A stretch of DNA of 39,612 nucleotides, taken from positions 1-39,612 of the forward strand of contig CACYLW010000006.1 in NCBI GenBank assembly GCA_902775345.1, written 5' to 3'. Source of the stretch: an uncultured Eubacteriales bacterium (GTDB lineage Bacteria; Bacillota; Clostridia; Peptostreptococcales; Anaerovoracaceae). This document shows, piece by piece, positions 13,651-22,081 of the stretch (its first letter is position 1; the number at the start of each line of letters is the position of its first letter). The translations under genes and the position numbers were made by a program. The notes beneath the pieces are model-generated. The model was not told where the DNA came from and ran no database searches. It worked only from the letters and a program-made list of their open reading frames with translations.

Positions 13651-14076
13651 TTACTCAACTACCGTAACTCCCATGCTGCGAGCTGTTCCCTTGATCATGT
13701 CTGTTGCTGCCTCGAGGGATGCTGCGTTGAGATCCGGCATCTTTGTCTTTGCGATCTCTTCTGCCTGTGCGAGCGTGATTGATGCAACCTTGTCCTTCTT
13801 AGGATTTCCGGATGCGTGCTCGATACCAGCTGCCTTCTTGATGAGGACTGCTGCCGGTGGAGTCTTGCATACGAAATCGAATGATCTGTCAGTGTAAACA
13901 GTGATTACAACCGGGATGATCATTCCCTGCTGGTCCGATGTTCTAGCATTGAACTGTTTGCAGAAGTCCATGATGTTAACGCTCTTCTGTCCGAGAGCCG
14001 GGCCAACCGGTGGTGCAGGTGTTGCTGCTCCGGCAGGGATCTGCAGCTTGATGTAGCCGTCGATCTTCTTTGCCAT
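13651..14076 (-). CDS. rplK: 50S ribosomal protein L11
   Basis: 141 residues, the exact family length. The Pro-rich N-terminal domain ([18 protein letters not shown]) and the C-terminal rRNA-binding domain ([27 protein letters not shown]) are complete. L11 binds the GTPase-associated centre of 23S rRNA and is needed for stringent-response sensing. AAAGGAG precedes the ATG. It follows nusG by 31 nt in the rpmG-secE-nusG-rplKA operon. Confidence 0.98.
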   Translation of the reverse strand: MAKKIDGYIKLQIPAGAATPAPPVGPALGQKSVNIMDFCKQFNARTSDQQGMIIPVVITVYTDRSFDFVCKTPPAAVLIKKAAGIEHASGNPKKDKVASITLAQAEEIAKTKMPDLNAASLEAATDMIKGTARSMGVTVVE

Positions 14077-14107
14077 TGCTGTCTCCTTTCTTCAGTTTTA
14101 TTGCAAA

Positions 14108-14728
14108 CTATCTGAGTTTGCTTACCTGCGAGAACTCGATCTCTGCAGGGGTATCTCTACCGAACATCGAGATGCGGACCTTCACGATCTGCTTTTCCGG
14201 ATTGATGGCTTCTACTATGCCGAGCTGGCCTTCGAAGACTCCTCCGATGATGCGGATCGTATCGCCTACCTCGATATCCAGGTCGATCCTGAGCTTTTCG
14301 ATTCCCATTCTTACGATCTCTTCCTTTGTCAGAGGGATCGGATCGGAACCGTGGCCAACGAAGCCGGTAACTCCCTCGGTGTTACGCACGAGGTACCAGG
14401 TCTCGTTGTTTACGACCATCTTGATGACGACGTATCCAGGGAACAGCTTGCGGGTCTTTACCTTCTTGACTCCGTCCTTGATCTCGATCCTTTCCTCAGT
14501 CGGAATAACGACTTCCTGGATGAGATCCTGCATTCCGCGGTACTCGACCATCCTGTCGATGCTCGTCTTTACTTTGTTCTCATAGCCCGAATATGTGTGC
14601 ACCACATACCACTTCGCGGTACCGTCGCCTCTGAGGCCTTCGCCTTCGAGCGGGGATACGCTTGCCTTTACAGGCTCTCTGGATTCAGTGCTTTCGACAT
14701 TTTCGATATTATCGATCTTATCTGTCAT
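14108..14728 (-). CDS. nusG: Transcription termination/antitermination protein NusG
   Basis: 206 residues. The NGN domain starts at KWYVVHTYSGYENKV (about residue 39) and contains the RKLFPGYV segment; the C-terminal KOW domain starts near GDTIRIIGGVFEGQLG. NusG binds RNA polymerase, modulates pausing and links it to other factors. About 38 acidic, Ser/Glu-rich residues precede the NGN domain, an extension absent from the shortest homologues. The start ATG at 14728 follows secE by 16 nt. Confidence 0.97.
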   Translation of the reverse strand: MTDKIDNIENVESTESREPVKASVSPLEGEGLRGDGTAKWYVVHTYSGYENKVKTSIDRMVEYRGMQDLIQEVVIPTEERIEIKDGVKKVKTRKLFPGYVVIKMVVNNETWYLVRNTEGVTGFVGHGSDPIPLTKEEIVRMGIEKLRIDLDIEVGDTIRIIGGVFEGQLGIVEAINPEKQIVKVRISMFGRDTPAEIEFSQVSKLR

Positions 14729-14744
14729 TTATTAACTCCTTGGG

Positions 14745-15053
14745 TCAGGACAGTGTTATTCCGAGGATGCCCTTGAGAGCAGCCAGGAAACCTGTATCGA
14801 TCAGCCAGAATGTGACTGCGAAGAATATTACGCACGCGAACACTACGATGGTGTCAGTGGTGAGCTCTTCTCTTGTAGGCCATACGACCTTTTTGAACTC
14901 CTGTCTTACACCTCTGAGGTATGCGATCAGTCCGCCCTTCTTGCCCTGGTTTTTACTGTTCTGACTCTTCTTGTTTGCGGAAGCCTGTACAGCCTTTGCG
15001 AGATCTTCCTTCGACTTTTCCTGCTTGCTTCCGTTGCCATTGTTATTAGCCAT
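14745..15053 (-). CDS. secE: Preprotein translocase subunit SecE
   Basis: 102 residues. A polar N-terminal 40 residues (NNNGNGSKQEKSKEDL) is followed by the conserved SecE amphipathic helix with VRQEFKKVVWPTREE and one transmembrane helix (IVVFACVIFFAVTFWLIDTG). SecE clamps SecY in the protein-export channel of the cell membrane. It lies between rpmG and nusG, the classical position. Confidence 0.97.
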   Translation of the reverse strand: MANNNGNGSKQEKSKEDLAKAVQASANKKSQNSKNQGKKGGLIAYLRGVRQEFKKVVWPTREELTTDTIVVFACVIFFAVTFWLIDTGFLAALKGILGITLS

Positions 15054-15083
15054 TTTACGTCTCCGTCTATATCTGGATATAGA

Positions 15084-15245
15084 TTATTTGGTCTCCTTGT
15101 GAAGAGTTTCCTTGTTGCAGAACTTGCAATACTTCATGAGTTCGATCCTGTCAGGATTGTTTCTCTTGTTCTTCATTGTATTGTAGTTTCTCTGCTTGCA
15201 CTCTGTGCATGCGAGGATGACCTTCTGTCTAACGCCTGCTGCCAT
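15084..15245 (-). CDS. rpmG: 50S ribosomal protein L33
   Basis: 53 residues: [20 protein letters not shown], then [20 protein letters not shown] and HKETK. Four cysteines in two CxxC pairs (CTEC, CKFC) mark the zinc-binding form of L33. The frame is open farther upstream, but the ATG at 15245 has an AAGGAG ribosome binding site 8 nt before it and fits the family N-terminus. First gene of the operon driven by the promoter at 15353-15381. Confidence 0.97.
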   Translation of the reverse strand: MAAGVRQKVILACTECKQRNYNTMKNKRNNPDRIELMKYCKFCNKETLHKETK

Positions 15246-15352
15246 CTGTTTTCTCCTTAATCTGTCTAATGCTTGAAAAATGCACCTTTTCACTCGAAAA
15301 CTCGAAGCCTGGTTGCCCAATGCTCCGATTTTCTTCTTAAAGTCGCTCAATG

Positions 15353-15381
15353 AGTATACTTTGCAAGGGTTTCAATGTCAA
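15353..15381 (-). promoter_or_regulatory. Sigma-A promoter of rpmG-secE-nusG-rplKA
   Basis: On the minus strand a perfect -35 TTGACA (15376-15381), a 17-bp spacer and a -10 TATACT (15353-15358). It lies in the gap after the rlmB stop and would give a leader of about 100 nt before rpmG. Confidence 0.92.
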
Positions 15382-15408
15382 GCGGTTTCTGAACCTTTTC
15401 AAAAAATA

Positions 15409-16404
15409 TTAGCCGCGCGCTCTTCTGATCCCGTACATCAGCACCGCCGCCGCATTGGACGCGTTGAGCGAGTTGATCTTTCCGTACATAGGGATGGAAA
15501 GGACGAAGTCGCACTTCTCCTTGACCAGCCGTCCGACTCCCTTGCCTTCGTTTCCTATGACGATGGCTATCGGTCCGGTGAGGTTCGCTTCGTAGTAGGT
15601 CTCGCCATCCATGTCGGCCGCTCCGACCCAGACACCTTTCGCCTGGAGTTCCTCGATCGTACGGGCGAGGTTCGTGACCTGAACTACCGGCATGTTCTCG
15701 ATGGCGCCGGCGGCAGACAGTGCTACTGTCTGCGTCAAAGAGGCGGCACGCCTCTTTGGGATCACGACGCCGTGAGCGCCGGCGCATTCAGCAGTCCTGA
15801 TTATGGCGCCCAGATTGTGCGGATCGGATATCTCATCAAGTATTATGATGAACGGATCCTCGCCCGATGCCTCCGCGCGGGCAAACACTTCATCCATATC
15901 CGCATATTTGTATTCGCTCACTTTCGCGACCACTCCCTGATGCTTGACGCCCGGAGCCATCGCGTCTATCTTCTCTTTCGGAACGAAATCGACTATGACG
16001 CCCTGCTCTTTTGCGAGAGCGACTATCTTCGATACCGAGCCTTCCGAACCATCGGCTATGAACACGCGCTCAACGTCGCGGTCTCCCGACAGCACTTCAA
16101 CCACAGGATTTCTTCCCGCTACCACTTCGAGTCCGTCGTTCCCGATCACCGCCTTCGGCTCTTCGAACGCTTCATTCATATCGAAGCCGAGCACCCTGCG
16201 GCTGTCCCTGCCCGGAGTCTTTCCCCTCGCAGGGCTCTTCGCCCTGGCGCCGGAGCCGCTCTGTCTGCGCGCTCCCGCCGGAGCGAATCTCTTCTTCGGC
16301 TCATATGTGTACTCGTCACCGTAATCGCGGCGGTTCTTTCCGCCCCTCTTAGGCGCGCTCTTTCTTTCCTTATCGTTGAATCTCTTGTTGTCTCTCTTGC
16401 TCAT
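15409..16404 (-). CDS. rlmB: SpoU-family 23S rRNA (guanosine-2'-O-)-methyltransferase, RlmB/TrmH type
   Basis: 331 residues. The C-terminal part has the SPOUT knot motifs: LDEISDPHNLGAIIRTAECAG, VIPKRRAASLTQTVALSAAGA, and IVIGNEGKGVGRLVKEKCD with SLNASNAAAVLMYGI. These enzymes methylate a ribose 2'-OH in 23S rRNA or tRNA using S-adenosylmethionine. A substrate-binding domain (VVAGRNPVVEVL) precedes it. The first 75 residues or so form a Lys/Arg/Gly-rich disordered arm, longer than in most relatives, which probably touches RNA. The ATG at 16404 overlaps the upstream TGA as ATGA, so translation is coupled. Confidence 0.92.
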   Translation of the reverse strand: MSKRDNKRFNDKERKSAPKRGGKNRRDYGDEYTYEPKKRFAPAGARRQSGSGARAKSPARGKTPGRDSRRVLGFDMNEAFEEPKAVIGNDGLEVVAGRNPVVEVLSGDRDVERVFIADGSEGSVSKIVALAKEQGVIVDFVPKEKIDAMAPGVKHQGVVAKVSEYKYADMDEVFARAEASGEDPFIIILDEISDPHNLGAIIRTAECAGAHGVVIPKRRAASLTQTVALSAAGAIENMPVVQVTNLARTIEELQAKGVWVGAADMDGETYYEANLTGPIAIVIGNEGKGVGRLVKEKCDFVLSIPMYGKINSLNASNAAAVLMYGIRRARG

Positions 16405-17255
16405 TGTATGGTTCCCCTGTACGCGTATACCTCGTCGCATCTGAAAGTCAGGTACTTAAGCCCGTTGTTGTCAAACATCATGTGGATCTCCGGTCTGCCG
16501 TCCTCAAAGTACAGTTCCGAGAAGACCAGCTCACAGTCAGAGAAGGTATCACCGTCCTCGTCAGTATGCATGCTTACCTCTACACCCTCGTTTTCGAGCA
16601 GCTCAGTCCCGTCGAACCTGAACATGTAGACCGCGTCTTCTCCTTCTTCATCCCATCCTTCGATCCTGAGCTCGATCTCTCCGTCCGATACGTCAGCGCT
16701 GAGCACGTAGCAGCTTCCCAGCTCCTCCAGCGTATCCATGAATTCTTCAAACTCTTCCGGGATCATCCCCAGCATCTCTTCACGGGCTTCTTCAGCCTGT
16801 TCATCGAGCGCTTCGAACTCTTTCTCGTTAGCCTCATCCTCTGCCGCAAGCTTCCTGTATGTTTTTTCTGGCAGGAAGTACATGGCAAGGATCCTGCGGT
16901 CCACCGATTCCCTTACCCAGTCGGGAAGATCCGGATCAGGCTCCCTGAGATTGTCACTGTACATCTCACGGAAATTTTCAGCAGCCTCTTCTTCGTCGAA
17001 AGGCTCGCGGTTTTCATACGCTTCGAGCTCTTCCTTAAGCATCTCCAGATACTCCGGATCGTCGTCATCTTCAAATGAGAGTTCCGGCGGCTCGTCGTAA
17101 CACGCCCTGTCTTCCTCGATGCTCTTATCGAGCGCCTTCTGATACAGTTCCTCTATTTCCTCGTCCGAGTATTCCTTGTCGATCACCGGCTCGTACATGG
17201 AAACCTTGCCGAGAGACAGCAGCAGTTTATAGTATTCTTTAGTATAGTAACGCAT
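16401..17255 (-). CDS. Acidic protein of unknown function, DUF4085-like
   Basis: 284 residues starting MRYYTKEYYKLLLSLGKVS, which resembles the start of DUF4085 proteins; I make that link from memory with moderate confidence. The middle is strongly acidic and helical (EEIEELYQKALDKSIEED, then EEAAENFREMYSD). The C-terminal 100 residues look like an all-beta domain (CYVLSADVSDGEIELRIEGW and FRCDEVYAYRG). No signal peptide or membrane helix is visible, so it is cytoplasmic. It overlaps folA by one base (TAATG) and rlmB by four (ATGA), so it is translated in step with both. Function unknown. Confidence 0.8.
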   Translation of the reverse strand: MRYYTKEYYKLLLSLGKVSMYEPVIDKEYSDEEIEELYQKALDKSIEEDRACYDEPPELSFEDDDDPEYLEMLKEELEAYENREPFDEEEAAENFREMYSDNLREPDPDLPDWVRESVDRRILAMYFLPEKTYRKLAAEDEANEKEFEALDEQAEEAREEMLGMIPEEFEEFMDTLEELGSCYVLSADVSDGEIELRIEGWDEEGEDAVYMFRFDGTELLENEGVEVSMHTDEDGDTFSDCELVFSELYFEDGRPEIHMMFDNNGLKYLTFRCDEVYAYRGTIQ

Positions 17256-17758
17256 TATCTCTCCTTATCGTCTTTTCTCCCGTAGACCACGAATCTGAAT
17301 GTGACCCCGTTCTCAGTCACCGGCTCGCTCTCGCTCACCACCTCGTAATCCGGGTCATCGTCGAAACAGGTGATGAACGTATCCGCGTTCAGATCCGCAT
17401 CCAGCTTCGTCACGTACAGCTTGTCGCACATTCTGTAGAACCTGTTGTACAGGGTCGCTCCGCCGATCAGGAACACGTCGTCGGGATCGTACTGCGAGAG
17501 TTCCTCCCACAGCTCGTCCTCAGAGTTAACGACCGTGCAGCGTTCCGCCTCATAAGCAGGATCAGTGGTAAGCACATAATTGATCCTTTTCGGAAGCCCG
17601 CGCCTGCCCGGCATGGACTCGAGAGTCTTACGTCCCATCACGACCACCTTGCCTGTCGTGTGCTCCCTGAAGTATTTCATGTCTGTCGGTATCGACGCGA
17701 GCAGTCCCCCGTCGCGGCCGATGCCCCATTTATTGTCTGCAGCTACTATGAGATTCAT
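17255..17758 (-). CDS. folA: Dihydrofolate reductase
   Basis: 167 residues, normal for bacterial DHFR. It starts MNLIVAADNKWGIGRDGGLL, has the NADPH-binding MGRKTLESMPGRRGLP segment and the FLIGGATLYNRF motif. The usual substrate-binding acidic residue is seen in IPTDMKYFRE. The enzyme reduces dihydrofolate to tetrahydrofolate with NADPH in the cytoplasm. In the same gene run, thyA makes dihydrofolate while forming dTMP, so the two close a cycle. It follows pgeF by 36 nt and overlaps the DUF4085-like gene by one base. Confidence 0.96.
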   Translation of the reverse strand: MNLIVAADNKWGIGRDGGLLASIPTDMKYFREHTTGKVVVMGRKTLESMPGRRGLPKRINYVLTTDPAYEAERCTVVNSEDELWEELSQYDPDDVFLIGGATLYNRFYRMCDKLYVTKLDADLNADTFITCFDDDPDYEVVSESEPVTENGVTFRFVVYGRKDDKER

Positions 17759-17794
17759 TTATCTTTCCTCTTTACCGGAACCTTATCCGGGATC

Positions 17795-18697
17795 TTATTC
17801 GAAACGGTTGACCAGCATCGCCACCTGCTCATTCTCAAGGGCGTGCCCGCGGTATGAGTAGAACGTGTCGACATTGCACTTGGTGCATACATTGGAGACG
17901 GAGATATGATCCGCCGGGACTCCTGCCCTCAGCAGGGTCATGAGGTTCGCCGCCCTCAGATCGAGGTGGTATTTGCCTCCCGGTATCTCATTGCCGTCTG
18001 AGTCCCACGCAGGATAGCGGCTGAGTATCTCATCAGCATCCTCCCGGCTCCACTGCGAAGCAAACGCTTCATAGACCTCATCGCCCATTTCGTAGCAGTC
18101 TCTGCATACTCCGGGTCCTATCGCCGCGTACATGTCCGCCGGATCGCATCCGAACTTCACCGTCATCTGCGCTATGGCCACCTGAGGTATCCTGCCGAGC
18201 GTGCCCTTCCAGCCCGCGTGGACCAGGCCCGAGACCCTGCGCTTCGGATCAACGATGTACACCGGCGGGCAGTCTCCGCCGAAAACCGTCAGCAGGGCGT
18301 CCGGGATGTCTGTCACTATGCCGTCGACGAACTGTCTGTGTATGGCAAAAGTGCCGACGGTGGCAACTCCCAGATCCTCTTCACATGTGGCCACATGCAC
18401 GTAGTTGGTGTGCTTCTGGTCGGTGACGAGTTCCATCTCAAGTGACGATCCAAGCTGGTGCGCCAGTATGTCTCTGTTGGCTCTGCAGACAGGAGCAGCC
18501 TCTTCGACCCTCTCGGTCTTCATGACCGCCGATCGGAGTCCCTTTACGCCCGTGCCGCTCTCCTCATCATAACTTATATATCTCGTGCTGAAGAGATTCG
18601 GAACTCCGAGGCTGTCCAGCATGTCAAACGAAAGGTACGGTATGCCTTCCGTATGGATGCTGAATACTTTTCTGTCGTCGGAATATCTTAGTTTCAT
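17795..18697 (-). CDS. pgeF: Laccase-domain protein, PgeF/YfiH family
   Basis: 300 residues of the multicopper-oxidase-like YfiH/LACC1 family. The metal-site motifs are GGDCPPVYIVD, VHAGWKGTLG and AIGPGVCRDCYEMGDEV, followed by a C-terminal TKCNVDTFYSYRGH. Members have been described as a peptidoglycan-editing factor in E. coli and as purine nucleoside processing enzymes, so the exact reaction here is open. No signal peptide is present, so the protein is cytoplasmic. It lies 6 nt after mrnC and 36 nt before folA. Confidence 0.88.
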   Translation of the reverse strand: MKLRYSDDRKVFSIHTEGIPYLSFDMLDSLGVPNLFSTRYISYDEESGTGVKGLRSAVMKTERVEEAAPVCRANRDILAHQLGSSLEMELVTDQKHTNYVHVATCEEDLGVATVGTFAIHRQFVDGIVTDIPDALLTVFGGDCPPVYIVDPKRRVSGLVHAGWKGTLGRIPQVAIAQMTVKFGCDPADMYAAIGPGVCRDCYEMGDEVYEAFASQWSREDADEILSRYPAWDSDGNEIPGGKYHLDLRAANLMTLLRAGVPADHISVSNVCTKCNVDTFYSYRGHALENEQVAMLVNRFE

Positions 18698-18703
18698 GAT
18701 TGT

Positions 18704-19105
18704 CTACTTTCCTCCGGCATCAACTATGCGGACGGCTTCGGCCGCGATCTCGCGGAGCCTCTGTCTCTCGTCAGAGAGATAGAGGAAGCCCAGCAGGGCT
18801 TCGAAGCCGGTCGCTATCTTATACTCGCGGGGATCAGCATTCTGCGGTCTCGACATCGAGCGGTGATTGCGCGCGTGCCGGTAAATGCTCTCCTCTTCCT
18901 CTGTGAGGAACCCTTCGGCCACCATTGCCCTCGCGGCTTTGGCCTGGCCGGACGCCGATACATATCTCACGGCAGTATGATGTGCCCTGCCGACATCACC
19001 CGGCTTTTCCGTCACTATCTTCTCGCGTACGATGACCTCGAATACAGCGTCTCCGAGATAGGCGAGCGTAGTGGAATTCATCTTCTTGATCTGCTCTTTT
19101 GTCAT
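18704..19105 (-). CDS. mrnC: Mini-ribonuclease III
   Basis: 133 residues: a lone RNase III catalytic domain without a double-stranded RNA-binding domain. The signature LAYLGDAVFEVIVRE and the acidic ATGFEALLGFLYLS segment carry the expected metal-binding Asp and Glu residues. In Bacillus, Mini-III trims the ends of 23S rRNA. The RHARNHRSMSRPQNADPREYK segment is typical. It lies next to cysS and rlmB, the usual Firmicutes neighbourhood, though here thyA is placed between it and cysS. Confidence 0.95.
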   Translation of the reverse strand: MTKEQIKKMNSTTLAYLGDAVFEVIVREKIVTEKPGDVGRAHHTAVRYVSASGQAKAARAMVAEGFLTEEEESIYRHARNHRSMSRPQNADPREYKIATGFEALLGFLYLSDERQRLREIAAEAVRIVDAGGK

Positions 19106-19134
19106 GATTCACCTCTCAGCTGCACAATGCACAA

Positions 19135-19152
19135 CAGCCGCTGTCGCGGCTG
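19135..19152 (-). other. Hairpin between thyA and mrnC
   Basis: The minus-strand RNA forms a perfect 7-bp stem CAGCCGC / GCGGCTG with a GACA loop just after the thyA stop. It is followed by TTGTGCATTGTGC, not a solid U-run, so it may weaken but not stop read-through into mrnC. Confidence 0.5.
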
Positions 19153-19163
19153 CATGTCAAACA

Positions 19164-19994
19164 TCAGATAGCTACGGGTATGTTGCGGACCTGCTCTCCG
19201 TGCTGATAATTCTCGACCCTGATATCGTCTGTCGTGAAGTCGTAAAAGTTCTTTACGTCAGGATTCAGCGTCACCTTCGGCGCCGGATACTGCGGCCTGG
19301 CTATGAGCTCCTTTATGATATCCACGTGCCTGTCATATATGTGAGCGTCCGCGATCACGTGCACCAGTTCTCCCGCCTTGAGATCCGATACCTGGGCCAT
19401 CATCATCAGGAGCATCGCGTACTGCACGACGTTCCAGTTGTTGGCCGCCAGGATGTCCTGCGATCTCTGGTGCAGGATGCCGTTGAGCGTATCTCCCTTG
19501 ACGTTGAAAGTCATCGAGTATGCGCACGGCTCGAGTCTCATCTCGGAAAGATCCTCGAAATTATACATGTTGGTCAGGATGCGCCTGCTGTACCTGTCGT
19601 TTTTCAGGCACCAGAGCACGTTGTCTACCTGATCCATCTCACCCTGCTTGAATTTGTACTTCCTTGCCATCTGGTAGCCATAGGCTTTACCTATGGTGCC
19701 CTCTTCATCAGCCCATTCATCCCAGACATGGCTCTTCAGATCAGCCAGCCTGTTCGACTTCTTCTGCCAAATCCAGAGCATCTCATCAGTCGCCAGCTTT
19801 ATGGCTGTCGGACGGAGAGTCAGCGCAGGGAACTCCTCCGACAGGTCATATCTGTTTACCACGCCGAAGTTCTTGATGGTGTGCGCCGGAGTGCCGTCTT
19901 CCCAGTGCGGACGTACCGGCATCCCCTCGGTGCTGAAACCGTGATCGAGGATGTCCTGACACATATTAACGAAAAGTGTATCTGCCTTGCTCAT
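19164..19994 (-). CDS. thyA: Thymidylate synthase (ThyA type)
   Basis: 276 residues. The nucleophilic cysteine lies in EPCAYSMTFNV, where the usual PCH is PCA; this variant occurs in some Firmicutes enzymes. The dUMP-binding QRSQDILAANNWN segment and the DAHIYDRHVDIIKEL motif follow. It converts dUMP to dTMP using methylene-tetrahydrofolate and releases dihydrofolate, which FolA recycles. It begins 8 nt after the cysS stop, so both are on one message. Confidence 0.95.
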   Translation of the reverse strand: MSKADTLFVNMCQDILDHGFSTEGMPVRPHWEDGTPAHTIKNFGVVNRYDLSEEFPALTLRPTAIKLATDEMLWIWQKKSNRLADLKSHVWDEWADEEGTIGKAYGYQMARKYKFKQGEMDQVDNVLWCLKNDRYSRRILTNMYNFEDLSEMRLEPCAYSMTFNVKGDTLNGILHQRSQDILAANNWNVVQYAMLLMMMAQVSDLKAGELVHVIADAHIYDRHVDIIKELIARPQYPAPKVTLNPDVKNFYDFTTDDIRVENYQHGEQVRNIPVAI

Positions 19995-20002
19995 TTTGTA
20001 TA

Positions 20003-21403
20003 TTAGTTTCTGATTACCTGTACTCCCTGCGGTGTATCCTTGAGGGTGATCCCCATGGCTGCAAGCTGGTCGCGGATCTCATCCGCTCTTGCCCAGTTCT
20101 TTTCCTTGCGGGCTGCCTGTCTCTCATCGATCAGTGCCTGGATGTCATCTCCGAGGCCTTCCTCTTCATCCTTGCCTCCGAAGATACCGAGCACGTCAGT
20201 CAGTTCCCTGATCCTTCTGAGCGCTTCCTCAGCGAAGGACTTCGAAGCTCCGTCTTTCACGTCGAGGTTGATCTCTGAAACGAGTTCGAAGATAGCCGCA
20301 ATACCGTCAGCCGTGTTGAGGTCATCATCCATGACTTCAATGAATTTCTCTCTGTGCTTGTCGAGCGATGCGATCTTCGCTGCTTCGTCTGCCATTGCCT
20401 CGTCTGTTCCGTTTGTCTTGAGGAACTCCAGAGTCTCGATGGCTGTCGCGATCCTCTCGTAGCCCTGTTTCGACTGCTCCATAAGAGTGTCGGAGAAGTT
20501 GATAGGGCTTCTGTAGTGGCCGCTCAGCAGGAAGAACCTGATGACATCTCCGCTGTAATTTTCGCGGATGTCTCTGACCGTGAAGAAGTTATTGAGCGAC
20601 TTCGACATCTTCTTGCCGTCTACATTTATATATCCGTTGTGCATCCAGTAGTGCGCGAACGGGACTCCGTTGCATGCCTCTGACTGCGCGATCTCATTCT
20701 CATGATGTGGGAAAGTGAGGTCCTGTCCGCCTCCGTGGATGTCGATGGTATCGCCGAGGTGCTTCTTAGCCATTGTTGAGCACTCGATATGCCATCCCGG
20801 TCTTCCCATGCCCCATGGTGATTCCCACGCGATCTCGGATTCTTCCTTGCGGGCTTTCCAGAGCGCGAAGTCCAGCGGATCTTCCTTGACTTCTCCGATC
20901 GCGATGCGCGCACCGCTCTCAAGATCGTCGATGTTCTGCCCGGAGAGTTTTCCGTACTCAGGGAACTTGCGTGTCGAATAGTAGACATCGCCGTCAGCCT
21001 CGTAAGCATAGCCCTTGTCGATCAGGGTCTGTACGAAAGCGATGATCTCCGGAATATGCTCCGACACCTTAGGATGGACGTCAGCCTTAATGACATTGAG
21101 CGCCTCGGCATCGTTGAAATATTCCTTTATATACTTCTCGGAAACTTCAGGAGCTGTGATGCCTTCCTCCTTCGCCCTGTTGATGATCTTGTCATCGACA
21201 TCGGTGAAGTTCTGGACGAATTTAACTTCATAGCCTCTGAACTTGAAATATCTCCTCAGTGTGTCGAACACTACGAAAGGACGTGCGTTTCCGATATGGA
21301 AGAAGTTGTAGACCGTCGGACCGCAGACATACATTTTTACCTTGCCCGGTTCGATAGGTACGAATTCTTCTTTTCTGTTCGTAAGAGTGTTATAGACCTG
21401 CAT
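20003..21403 (-). CDS. cysS: Cysteinyl-tRNA synthetase
   Basis: 466 residues, the normal class I enzyme. The HIGH-type motif is HIGN in [13 protein letters not shown] near residue 36, with a zinc-binding Cys just upstream ([10 protein letters not shown]), and KMSKS is seen as KKMSKSLNN. The [11 protein letters not shown] segment is typical. It charges tRNA-Cys in the cytoplasm. GGAGGAG precedes the ATG. I see no T-box element in the 57 nt upstream. The gene follows the chr pair. Confidence 0.98.
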   Translation of the reverse strand: MQVYNTLTNRKEEFVPIEPGKVKMYVCGPTVYNFFHIGNARPFVVFDTLRRYFKFRGYEVKFVQNFTDVDDKIINRAKEEGITAPEVSEKYIKEYFNDAEALNVIKADVHPKVSEHIPEIIAFVQTLIDKGYAYEADGDVYYSTRKFPEYGKLSGQNIDDLESGARIAIGEVKEDPLDFALWKARKEESEIAWESPWGMGRPGWHIECSTMAKKHLGDTIDIHGGGQDLTFPHHENEIAQSEACNGVPFAHYWMHNGYINVDGKKMSKSLNNFFTVRDIRENYSGDVIRFFLLSGHYRSPINFSDTLMEQSKQGYERIATAIETLEFLKTNGTDEAMADEAAKIASLDKHREKFIEVMDDDLNTADGIAAIFELVSEINLDVKDGASKSFAEEALRRIRELTDVLGIFGGKDEEEGLGDDIQALIDERQAARKEKNWARADEIRDQLAAMGITLKDTPQGVQVIRN

Positions 21404-21460
21404 TTCTCCTCCTTTTCAGCAAGCGGCGATGCCCATGTTTGCATTCCGCCCGCTCATATC

Positions 21461-22081
21461 CTAAACTCCGAGCACCGCGCCGATGCACCCCATGATGATC
21501 AGCACGAAGAACGGACTCTTTTTATACTTTGCTATCATTATTACTGTTGCAACCAATATGATAACAGAAATCACGTCTACTGGCGAGCCTGAAATCGCGG
21601 TAAACAGCCCGCTTAACAGGCCGCTGCCCGCATCCGAGCCGAGTCTTGTCAGAAGCCCGCATCCGAGCCTGCCTTCACCCGCGAGGGACGGCCTTACAAG
21701 CGTCGCCGCAGCGGCCGCAATGAGCCCCATAGTCGCCGGCCTTATGCCCGACAGCGCCCCGTTCACGACCTTGCTGTCCCTGAACTTCTGTATCGCGCGG
21801 CAGACCAGGCTGACTATTATGAATGCCGGCAGGATGACTCCGAATGTCGCAGCCAGCGAACCGCCGATCCCTGCCGCCTCGTAACCGACATACGTAGCCG
21901 TATTGACTGCGAGCGGTCCCGGTGTGATCTGCGAGATCGCCACTATGTTCGCGAATGTCTCCTGGCTCATGTCGAGGAACGGCTGGATGCTGTCGTAGAT
22001 CAGCCTTACGATCGCGAGTCCTCCGCCAAACCCCAGGAGCCCGACTTTGAAAAAGCTTATGAAGAGCTGCCAGAAAATCAT
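21461..22081 (-). CDS. Chromate transporter family protein, second half-size subunit
   Basis: 206 residues of the CHR family. The signature FFKVGLLGFGGGLAIVRLI and ITPGPLAVNTATYVGY are seen, with about five to six membrane helices. Short CHR proteins work as pairs of half-size subunits in the membrane and are annotated as chromate efflux, though their natural substrate is often unknown. About 30 polar residues (RPSLAGEGRLGCGL onward) interrupt the C-terminal half. Its ATG overlaps the stop of the upstream chr gene as ATGA, typical of the paired arrangement. Confidence 0.92.
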   Translation of the reverse strand: MIFWQLFISFFKVGLLGFGGGLAIVRLIYDSIQPFLDMSQETFANIVAISQITPGPLAVNTATYVGYEAAGIGGSLAATFGVILPAFIIVSLVCRAIQKFRDSKVVNGALSGIRPATMGLIAAAAATLVRPSLAGEGRLGCGLLTRLGSDAGSGLLSGLFTAISGSPVDVISVIILVATVIMIAKYKKSPFFVLIIMGCIGAVLGV

